A stretch of DNA of 64,000 nt. It comes from Mesocentrotus franciscanus. Its lineage: Eukaryota > Echinodermata > Echinoidea > Camarodonta > Strongylocentrotidae. The notes under the pieces are model-generated. The model ran no database searches. It was not told where the DNA came from and was given only the letters and a program-made list of their open reading frames with translations. The position numbers and the translations under genes were made by a program. Location: positions 785,867 to 849,866 of the forward strand of contig CP137682.1 in the NCBI GenBank assembly GCA_037976565.1, in the 5' to 3' direction. This document shows, in pieces, positions 12,248-23,134 of the stretch; within the stretch, counting starts at the first letter, position 1; the number at the start of each line of letters is the position of its first letter.

Positions 12248-12640
12248 GTTAAGGGATCTGGAGTGGGATTCACTGGAACATCGGCGAGAAGTTGCAAGAC
12301 TTGCTCTCATGAAGCAGATCCAGAGCGGTCAATCTGCCATCCCGAGGACCCTAACACCTCTTGCTGTTACTAGATCCCGTCGTTCTTCAACCAGCAATAG
12401 CCAACATTTGAAACAGGCGTATTGCAGGACAGACTTCTTCAAGTTCTCCTATTTTCCTCGTACGTGCAAGGATTGGAATAAGCTACCTGATAAGCGTTAT
12501 CAACACGGGATCAATTGATTCCTTTAGGTCCCATGCCCTACAATTCCTGAATGATCATTCTAGTCCATGACCATGTGCCTCGTTCCGTGTCTTTATATGG
12601 ACTAACAAGTCTGTCGACATGTACTGAAGAAGAAGAAGAA
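12248..12640 (+). mobile_element. LINE reverse-transcriptase C-terminal part, 3' piece with tail
   Basis: Starts with the second copy of the 9-base duplication and continues the reading frame broken at 8282. The join gives ...TDMLRDLEWDSLEHRR, a standard end for this LINE type. It continues through SNSQHLKQAYCRTDFFKFS and FPRTCKDWNKLP to a stop at 12516-12518. A short 3' UTR ends in (GAA)n at about 12627-12645, the probable LINE 3' tail. Confidence 0.85.
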
Positions 12641-12920
12641 GAAGATCTAGGGTCTAGATCTAGTCTATGCCAATGCCAATGACTCGATGTCAAAATACTG
12701 AGTCAAATGACTCAATGAGATTGGCAATCGCACACAAACTTGAATTTTTAAATTGAAACTGCATTGTCATGATTGTTGTAGAAGTCTATTTGTAATAAAA
12801 CTAAGAGTAAGATTGTGTAACCTCCCTTCAGTCTTCACTGCATCTGCATAGACCTAGTACTAGTAGGCCTAGAGTCTATTAGAGACGATCAGTGGAGCCA
12901 CATATAGACTAGTCTACTCT

Positions 12921-13325
12921 TAAAGGTAAAGACCAGTTTTGGAAATGCCCCTCTCTCAAAAAATGAAATGGAAGCTCTCATTACCAATCATGTGAAAGAA
13001 TATGTTTTGACTAATGGGTGATGATACAAATTTTGCCGGGAAACCGCCTACTAATTGATATATTTGGTCAATTATTATATCTATTGGGACCAAATAGATA
13101 TCGCGCACGTGGTCGCGTAGTCCCATATACATCTTTCTGTGTACAGTGCTTGTAACTTTACCAAGACCGGGCCTAATTTCTTATCATTTTGATGATTCCA
13201 GAACCTTGCAGTACACACCAATACTTATATGCTAGATGATCAACCTTTTCTGATCGATTTCATAACGTTTCTTTCACAATGCAATCGCATGACCATAACT
13301 CATTAACTGGTCTTTATCTTTAAAG
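12921..13325. mobile_element. MITE family B, copy 1
   Basis: Ends are inverted: ttaaaggtaaagaccagtt on the left and aactggtctttatctttaa on the right. A nearly full-length second copy is at 30499-30903 and a truncated one at 33092-33220. No ORF. Confidence 0.8.
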
Positions 13326-13379
13326 TCTTAGCGGAACAACCATTGATATCAGAGACTTGAGCTTTTGGTCTAATAATTC

Positions 13380-13441
13380 TAATTATCACCTAGCCTATAG
13401 TATAGCCTATACTTTAGGCTAGGTGATAATTAGAATTAGAA
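13380..13441. repeat. Near-perfect short palindrome
   Basis: taattctaattatcacctagcc and its reverse complement face each other across a ~20-base tatagtatagcctatac spacer, giving a strong hairpin. Confidence 0.7.
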
Positions 13442-13769
13442 TCATAATATCATATAAACAGTTGGTATCATTTTTGTTTTTTGAGTTACAATTTTGATGA
13501 TATATTTTCACAAAATGAAGATTTCAAGACCCATACATGTAGCTATTAAGTTCATATTTTTATTTCTCAGAACGGATGCAATCTTTTTTGTCAATATTTT
13601 CATAATTTCAACTCCTGTTCCAAAGAAAATGTTGTCACTAATTGTACATGTATGTTCCTCTTACCATTGATGAAATCAGATTTTTGAATTTGTACAAATC
13701 TTTTTTGGTATGGAACCGTCTGTGAAATAAGGCCAAGCTCGAACTATGGTCACACCACCATGTTCAAGA

Positions 13770-14631
13770 TAGGGTGTCTGATCGCGCACCCAATGTTGTG
13801 TGCTAAAATCCTTCCCATAGAGATTGCACGCAGCCCTATGCAGTCTATGTGCATTACGCGATCATGCAAAATTGGTCAAAGTTTTTATTATTAAGTCGAG
13901 ATTCAAACCTTTATTCTTTGTGATCCTGAAGGTGATACTCAATAAATGAGGTGTCATATGAAAGAGCAGATTAATTCCAATATTTCCAGAGGGCGTCATC
14001 TCGAAATTCTAAAAATATCTTGGTCAAAACAGCTATTTAAACATTGTTTCCTGGCTAACTCGAAATTTGCCACTTATGAGATATGACGCCCCTGGCGATA
14101 AGTAGTCCCAGTCGTAAGGAAAATATCCCTACGCTTATTTTTTTGCTAGCCCCAGGGATCACAAACAATTACAGTTTGAAAATACCCTTCCCCACATTTT
14201 TGGATCAGCTAAGTAGGGAGGCGTGAGCTCGCGCCGGCTGAACCCATGGTGATAGCGTAAAATCTGCACATGAATATGCATCGGACCGTGGGTGCCCATT
14301 GAAGACAATGGATTGCCGATCGGTCGAGTTGCGCATCATTTAAGCAACAGCGTGCGCTTGCATGCGTATGTGCGCTTGCATATTGCGCAATTCAGCTGTT
14401 GTGCTAAATTTAGCAAAACAACATAACTCTGCGTGTACGTCTTTTCGTTGTTTCTTACAAAAATGGATGAATATTGTAGGGAATTGAAGGGGCTGTAACT
14501 TTTGATAGAAACATCGATGAGTCTTGAAATTTGAAATGTATTATTCTGAGTGAATAATTTTTTCAATTATCCAACCATAATGGTGAAAAACGATCCAAAA
14601 GGGAAAATTGAAAAATCGTTCAGACACCCTA
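13770..14631. mobile_element. TIR element with TTCAAGA target duplication
   Basis: Left end tagggtgtctgatcg and right end cgttcagacacccta are inverted copies. TTCAAGA directly abuts both ends (13763-13769 and 14632-14638), a 7-base match that could be an imperfect 8-base duplication. About 860 bases, no recognised ORF. A 7-8 base duplication would fit a hAT-like non-autonomous element. Confidence 0.65.
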
Positions 14632-14639
14632 TTCAAGAT

Positions 14640-15378
14640 ACATGTATGCCATTGATAGTATGTGCTCCTAATATAAAGATGTATAAGATTTTTTCAACAA
14701 TAGAACTAAGAAGTCATTTTGTGTATTGAGGGAAAGAGGATACAGTGCCTCACATTACGTCACAATGGCATAATACTGATTTTGAATTTCCCTTCATTTA
14801 AAAAAAAAAGTTGTCACTTCATTTTTTATTCAATTTTGTTCAGATCATGTTCACATTTCCAATAGTGTGTAACTTTTCTAAAATGTTCTACATTTCTTCA
14901 GAGCAAGTTCCTATTGAGGTACAAGTATAATGATATAGGATTTACATGTACCTTTGAATTCAAAACAAGTGCAAAGCGAAGTGTGTACTGTATGAAATGT
15001 TACAATTCTTGTTTTATTTCATGATTTTATCTTCCCATGCAGACCAAGTATTAGCCCATTTTCATATGAATTTCCGTGGAATCTCAGTTGTGGATGCTTT
15101 TATACTGCCCAGTTGGAACACATTCTTGCCTTGTGTGAACAGAGATATACTGACAACATTGCGTACATTAAGGCTCGGATGTAGTTTAGAAGTAAGTTTA
15201 TTCCACTACATGTACACAGTATTGACTTTAATAGCACCAACAACTACATGTATTTGAAAGAATGTAATATTTTAAAAGCCGTAAGAGGTTTATGCAAAAT
15301 AATGTGATTCTTGTAAAAGTGGAATAACATTGGAACAGTCGGTGAGAATTGACAAAGTGAACCAAACTCCGAGGAGAG
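14640..15378 (+). promoter_or_regulatory. Presumed CEP104 promoter and 5' UTR region
   Basis: Non-coding sequence between the last upstream transposon and the CEP104 start codon. I see no clear TATA box or other positioned element. The assignment rests only on position. Confidence 0.3.
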
Positions 15379-15583
15379 ATGCCCCATAAGATTCCTTTCA
15401 GCGTAATCTACGCCAGCAGTACGGATGAGGGTTATAACTGCAAGGAGCTGGAGATACACAACCCTTTGGTCAAGGGCTGGGTTGGGGGACGCTTCTGTCT
15501 CTACCCTCAGGAGATCGTACTGCGGTTGCCGGACAAGACTAGGATCAGAAAGCTACAACTCCTAGCTCATCAGTTTCTCATAC
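15379..15583 (+). CDS. CEP104: CEP104 exon 1 (residues 1-68)
   Basis: Begins MPHKIPFSVIYASSTDEGYN. Contains the conserved RFCLYPQEIVLRLPDKTRI and RKLQLLAHQ strands of the N-terminal beta-sandwich. Donor gtgagt; leaves phase 1. The ATG is preferred because the MPHKI start is conserved in vertebrate CEP104. Confidence 0.95.
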
Positions 15584-18500
15584 GTGAGTTGATTTGAACT
15601 GTTAATCATGAATTGGGTTGGGCGATGCAATTTTTAAACCTTTTTTTAAACCTCGCAAGTCCAAATTATTTTGTCCCATACATATTTTACCCAAATCAAA
15701 GAATTTAGGATAGGCCTGCCAAATATAGTACGACTATACACCTGATGGTGGACTGTACTTTAAGATAAGAAGAAGAAGAAGATTGAATGAAGCTGGCAAC
15801 TCTTCTAGAGCTTGGATCAGACAAAATATGAATGAAATGATTCTTTCAATTACATACATGTATACTCATTATTCCATGACACTTGGGATACCTAGAGTTT
15901 GAATGTCCAACAATTTTCAGTCAAGTTTTTCTTGTTTGCTCCCAGAACTAATCCAGATTCTTTTTACCAGTATGCACTATTGTGTTTCATTCTTCATCTT
16001 CATGCACAGCAACCAAAATTGAGTTCTATGTTGGAAGTCTGCCTCCTGATCACATCACCAGTTTGAATGGACAAAGATATAAAAGATTAGGGTGAGGAAT
16101 TCAAACGTATACCTTCAAATATCTTAATTCATAGTTTTCCTTGTTGTTTTTTTTTTTTCACAGGCCAAAAAAAAATGGTTATTTTCTCTATTTATATGGT
16201 ATTTCCTCAAAAACTAGACTATTTTTTCATATTTTATTATAATAAAAAACATTTCTAGGCTAAGGATTTGGAACAGAAGAGAGATGATAATTGTATTTAG
16301 AGTTGAAAATACTCAAAAACATTTTCTGTGCTGCTTTTTTCACTACTTTTCAACTAGTTTAAGACTGTTTTATTTTTTACTAGGGAAAGTGGTTTGATAC
16401 ATTTGTACATTACCCAGCAACAAATGATCTGTGGTCAGCATTTACACTACCGGTAACTTATTTGTTTACTTCAAGTTCACCCTCGAGACCAAATATGCTT
16501 GACCTTGATCCTAACTCTCGACCTAACCTAAATCCCAATTACCTAACACTACCCTTATATCTTTGATGAAATAATGCAAAGAGCAATAGACGCTTGAGCA
16601 AATGTCAGAACATGTGTACTAAGGCAATGGGAATGAGAGAATTCTTTAGACAATAGGTCAAAGCGCGCAGACAAATCTCCAAAAAGTTTAGGTGTTCTAA
16701 ATGAGCGTATTCAAAAATTAGTTTTAGAATTACTAAATGAAGAGGTATTGCAAATGAAAGCGCTCTTTTAGTAAAAGTCAAAGCAACTCGTGGGTAAACT
16801 AGTCGACACTGGTATCTAGGCATGGCATGCAAAGAAGTTGATTCTCATTATCTTCCCTATGGTCCATAGTATATAATCACTTTATTATTGTCAAAAGACA
16901 TTAGGACTCGCTTACAACATTTTCTTTTTTTTAAGCCTTTTCATTTCTGTTCAGGTACTGCATATTTAGATAATTTCTCCAGTTTTCTGTATTTAGTTTT
17001 AATTTACTACTCTCTGCATTGATGTTCAAACCAGATACATTGTGTAGGTTTGTGGACCTGCTTTCAATTACTATTGATGATTACCGGTATATGCTGATTA
17101 CAGATTTTCGTTGAAAATGAAAAATAGTTAAAACATGCACTGATCTATTGTCACCACACAGGTACATCACTCTATCCGATAATGCCAAGACTGGCTTCAA
17201 AGCCAGAGAGCTAAAGTCTGTTCATGTGGATGCAGTCGGAAAGTACCTTCGATTGGTAGTCTACAAGAACCATGTCAACAAACACAATCTCTACAACCAG
17301 GTATGTTGTATTTCTCGTTTGTTATTTTTTTTTAATTGGTATAATGATAGTGATAGGAAGAGATTCTATCTGTTATGTGAAGACCACTATACCAGTAGAA
17401 TAAGATTGTCTATTCAAGTATTCTCACACATTTAGTATATACTATAGGTCTGTCTCCATCAGCCTGAGTTGGCCAAATAGCCCGCTATTTGGAAGTCTGG
17501 GAAATTAGCCCGAAGTTACAAATTGCATCTTCATCAGCTCGAAACTCGAGCTCGAGAAATTGCTAAGTGTTCACGCATGCGTAGTGCGAGATGGACCCTA
17601 GGAACTAACAAATTAACGCGCATGCCGGAATCAAGAAATCTTCCCGAGTCTTCAGGGTAAGACAGACCACAAATAGCGGGCTATTTGCAAAGTAGCCTAA
17701 GATATCTTGGGAAAATTTCCTGAGCAAATAGCCCGCTATTTTGTGATCTGGCTAATTTCCCGGTTCAGAAATAGCGGGTTTTTTGGCCAACTTGGGCTGA
17801 TGAAGACAGGCCTAAGGACTTGTTACTGTTATTGTTAGATAGCAATGAGATGTTTATCATCATCTGAGCAGCAGTAAAGTAATTTGATTTAGTATATTTG
17901 GGATTCTTCGTTTAGGGGCTGCTAGTGAATTTAGCTGGAATAAACATTTTGGAGTCTTATATCTCCTTAATTGTGTCTAGACTACTGGGTGAATTTTATT
18001 TGAGGGGATGATTTTATACATTCTAGCCATGAAACAAATGTATATTGTGGTTGCTTGGTCTTCTTTAATATTCTTATATTTCTTCTTTTTTTTTTCTTCT
18101 TCTTCTTCTTCGTCTTCTTCTTCTCCTTCTCTTTCTCCTTGTCCTCCTTCTTCTTCTCATTGTCATTCTCCTCCTCCTCCTTCTTCTTCTTCTTCTTCTC
18201 GTCCTTCTCCTTCTCCTTCTTCTTCTCCTTCTTCTTCTTCTTCATCTTCTTTTCAAAGGTTGGTCTGGTTGCAGTGAACATCATTGGTGATGAGTTAATA
18301 ACTGACAACAGCAACAACGATGGAGGAGGGAATCGCGTGAACGATGTCATCAATCAACACATGCCTCCTGGTTCAACATTCAATGAAGATGAATTAGGAA
18401 GGACAGGAGAGGTTGACCCCAAAGTCCTTGGTGCTATTAACAAGTAAGAACTCAGGGTTGGCTTAGTGTAGACTACACTGTAAAGGGTTTCATGACCCAG

Positions 18501-21500
18501 TCATTGCTTTTGGCGAATAAGACATAACAGTTGCCCTAGAGTAGATTGCAAAATATTATGTATATATATATATATATATATATAAGGATCAACACAACGT
18601 CAATGACATCTTCGAGCGAATTGCGGGCGAAGCTTCCTTTCTGTCTCGTTCAGTACAACAGCTTTTGTGTAAAGAATGAATTCAATGTCTTTTAAAGCAA
18701 TTACTCATGATTAATCAATTTTCTTTATTCAATTGATTGAAATGATGTACTGGGTGAATTAAATCAAGTTTGTTAATGATATGATGAAAGGTGTTTAGGA
18801 AAGGGGTCATTTTCTTGGTAGGTTTAAAGTTGTTTGAGATTGTAGACAAGTGGTGAACAAAATGCAATTTCCCTTTTCTTCTTTTTCTTCTTTTTTCAGA
18901 CCAGACTACATATCTCCAATGGATGACTTGGCATTTGATATGTATCAAGACCCAGAAGTGGCGAACATCATCAGGAAACTAGACAACAGAAAGAACGAAG
19001 CTGTTATACGTAAGCCTTCAATATGATGTGCCATCCGCTGAGAGCTAGAAGGCTGTAAAATCATAAACACAGGTCCTTCTAGCTCTTAACAGATTGCAAA
19101 CCCTTCAAGTTCTCTGAGTTATATAATCAAAGTAGTAGATGATAACAATTAAGTCACTGCCTACAGGAACTGGGAATTAGGGAATTACATTGTCATGGTA
19201 ATAAACAAAACTTATTGACTTGTATTTGCTGGAGCTTATTGGTTTTGTCAGTATTAAAAGTGAGATTTTCTTGAGGTGCATTTTCTGTATTTTGTTTTTA
19301 GAGCTCTTTCAGAGCTTTCCAGAGCAATGTCCCTTTTTTTCTCACTGGAACATAATACAGTGTCTACTCTTTTATCCGTGTCTGTAGTTTATGATTTATC
19401 ATGTTCAGGTTCTTGTTCTCCATTCTGTTTCATGTTGGAGAATAAATAGTACCATGATATTCAGAACACTTAACCAGGGCCGGTATTCAATTCAATACTT
19501 AGAATAAGTAAGAAATTTACTAAGTAAATGGCTAAGCTAAGAAGTTTACTTATCTCGTATTCAAATCGCATTTTAGACTTTTACTCACCTGAGACAAAAT
19601 CTAATAAAATACTTACTGAAAAGCATTGTGACATCACACGGTCAATCAAAAGTAATGCGCAATTAACGATCGCAATAAATGCGCTAATATAATTGTGCAC
19701 AGGTTATGATACTTAAGAAAACCATATGCCTGCCAATCAAGGCCTCCAAATAATTGGCTTAAGTCTGGTAGGGAGCTGTCTTAAATTTAGGGTAAAAAAC
19801 TTAGCCAAAAGTTTGAATTGAATACCAAAATTGGCTTAGTATTTTATCTAAGCCAAATACTAAGTAAAAAGCTTAAATTCTGTACTTAAGTATTGAATTG
19901 AATACGGGCCCAGTTACTTTATACAGGAACTGGGTTGTTCCTGTATTAAGCCTCAGGGAATGGAATAATTCAGTAGTCACCTGGTTAAATCTGTGCTGCT
20001 TTGTATTTTCACAGAGGAGGAGTTTGATTTAGCCAAGAGATTGAAGCAGGCTGTATCTGATCTTCAAAAGGTGATTACTCTTGCTCTTATCCCCCTTCAA
20101 TAGCCAAATAGAATTCAAAGCATTAAGTACCTCACTAGATAGTTTTTAGAAAAATTTGTGATGTAATTGTTGCAAGTGTGATGAATGAATCTCAATACAT
20201 GTTCTTGTATAGTGCACAAGTGATGGATAGAGAGATAGCTTTTTGATGAGGATGAAGTGAAAAATTAAAAACCTAGATGTTCTACTTTTTGTTGTCAGCC
20301 ATTGTGACATACATGTTTTTGTTTTCTTTTGAATTATATGTGTATGCATCCATTCAGAGATGCTTCTACATGTATGTTTACTGGATTTTTAGAAGGGTTT
20401 TGTCTATTTAAAAAAAAGAACATTTTGCTGCTTTAAGACAACGCAACTATGGTATTTGCCCATAGAGGGCAGCACCAGCCATCGGTATATTTGGCAAAGG
20501 GAATTCCGGTTCTCATACAAGTACAATGGGTCAAGAACTTGAAAGTCCGATAGAAATGATAGTTTCGGAACCATTAAACTATAAGTAACAGATTATGATG
20601 GGTGCCTACATAGATCTCATCAAATCATTGGGGGAGTTTATGAAACATGAACAATAGTTCAGTAAAATAAGGAATTAGTAGACACTGCTTTACATTCTCT
20701 ATGGTAGCCGGTATCGGTCCCCAGTATCGTTATTGCGCAGTTTGGGAAGAAGGTTGCCATCTACTGTCGAACATAGTATTTGTTGTAGGGTCAGTTCATT
20801 GCATGACAAACTATTCTCAATAGGTTTAAGACTCTTGTCACTCTTTCCCTTGATGTGCAGTTCCACAAAAAGAACTCACCTTTAGAAGTAGTTTCCTGTA
20901 TATGATATATGAAGTACTGGTCTTGATCAATGACTTATTTGATTGCCCATTAATCGCACTCATATTCTAAGGTTGGAGAGCGATTGGGTCGTTGAGGTGG
21001 AGAAGCGACGAGCAATAGAGACAGAGGATTATGACCTTGCCAAAGTCAAGAAGCTTCAGATGGAGGAATATCGACTACAAATCTACAAGCAATTAGAGCT
21101 TTATGATCTACTTGACATCAGTAAGGTATGTATGTCTTTATAGAGGTGTCATGGTGTAGTTGATACGTCACTCAACTGTGGATTACATGGTTTGTGGTTC
21201 AAGACCCACTTCAGTAAGACATTAATCTACATTTGCCACACTTGATCCAAGTGTCAGTGAGGTAAATGGGTACCTGGCAGGAATTAATTCTTGAAATGTT
21301 AGAGCGCCATTATGGCAGCCATGCTAAAGCCGGGATTATTAATTGTGGAGCGTCAGGAGTGTCAAGTCTGACAGATATTAGCACTATACAAGACTCTACT
21401 ATTATCAATGTTCATTGACCAATATATAAATCAATTACTGGAAAGTACGGTAAGATGTAATACCTTAGTCACACTGCCAAACCGACTTCACGCTGACTCC

Positions 21501-23103
21501 AAAACCGACCGATTCTTTGCCGTAGGGTGTACTGAAATACTTTTGTTCAGTATGTTGTTGGTCTTGAATCGATCTTGAATCAGCCTTGTGTCGGTCTTGT
21601 TGGTGTGACTGTAGTATACACTCATGACACATTGAACATTATTTCATTACAACGATTGATTGTTCATTTCAGTAGAATTCATGCCACAGTGAACAATAGG
21701 CCCTCCAGACAATAAATGCTGCCCTCAGCGTTGTCACACCAATATTGGTTTGTGTAGATGGCTTTGCATGTGTTCTGTTAAATTTGATTTTCTGAAGAAG
21801 AAAAAAAACTTGCACTACTTTAGGCTGTCACACATATCTTTGTGAAGATTGCCCGTGGACCTAGCTGTTCTGTGTGTATTTATATCACCAGCGTTTTTAT
21901 GAACAGACAAATCCGTCATACAATATCAATGTAGGATTTGTTGGTTCATAATATCAACAATGACATGCCTGAATGTCCCTGAATGGCGCAATGGAAAAGT
22001 GGCTCGGGTATAATGGGTCCGACTCCATACAAAGAAATATCGGCTACCAATCAACAACAAAACTATGTCTTTATAATATATTTTACTTTGGTAAAGTAGG
22101 TATATCCTTGCGTCATGATGCATCACATGACACAAACGTTCTTGTTGAACCCTTTTGGTGTCACTGGCTTTAGAAGAATTATCCAGTGATGCTGTAAACA
22201 TAAAGCTCACCATTTTTCAGCCTCATTAGCCCAATTACTACATGTACATGTAAGCCAGTTTAAAGAAGTCGGGGTTGAAATTTCATAAATTCCTTTGGAT
22301 GATTCCAATAGTATCTATTAAAGAGGAAAGAATAATCAGTTTGATTACAGAAATGAATACTTGTACATTGTTTGCATGAGGGAGATTGGAGAATGTTTAT
22401 TTTGTTTCTTACAGTATCTCGCATGCTGTGTTTCATATTCATGCCTTACTTACTTATATTATCCTCATCACTTTGCATGCTCTTCAGAATCTTGTGTGGC
22501 CACTTAAAGATTGGTCCATGCAAAATAACGATGTACATGTACATGTAAGTCTATAGAAAATGCTTTGTGTCAAATTGTGTGACCACTTTCAATATACAAT
22601 GTCCATACAGGTTTTGTGGGGTTAATTGAACCGTTTTAAAAATGTGTGTTTTTCATTTGCCGTGGACTTTTCACATTATTCACAGGATAGTTTTTCTCTT
22701 TGCTCATCTTATCTGATGTAACACAGTTATACTCCCCCTCTCTCTCCCTCTCTCTCTCTCTCTCTACCTCCTCCTCATCCTCCCCCTGATGTGTTAGTCT
22801 ATGTTGGGTTGAATTTTGTGAACCTAATTCTTGATACGATTCTACTAAATGCCTCGAAGGGCTACATGTTGCACTAGTGCAACCCATGTTCAGTATGAGT
22901 ACTAATTGGTAAATGTGGGTAAAAAATTCCTGTAATAACTCATTTACTGTCCATAACCCAAACTTCTTGTAGTATTTGATAAACTTTGTGCTAATGACCC
23001 TAGGTATGGCTAAAAAATGGAAATTATGTTTCTGTGTAGTGTGTGCGGTTGTGATAATCATTTTAATTACCCTGTTTATCACATATATTTCTTTTTACTC
23101 TCT

Positions 23104-23134
<31 letters not shown>

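Noticed and set aside
18008..18447. Serine-, phenylalanine- or lysine-rich ORFs around 18.0-18.4 kb
   Set aside because: They are frames of the (TTC)n tract. Only the segment from 18259 is real coding sequence (CEP104 exon 4).
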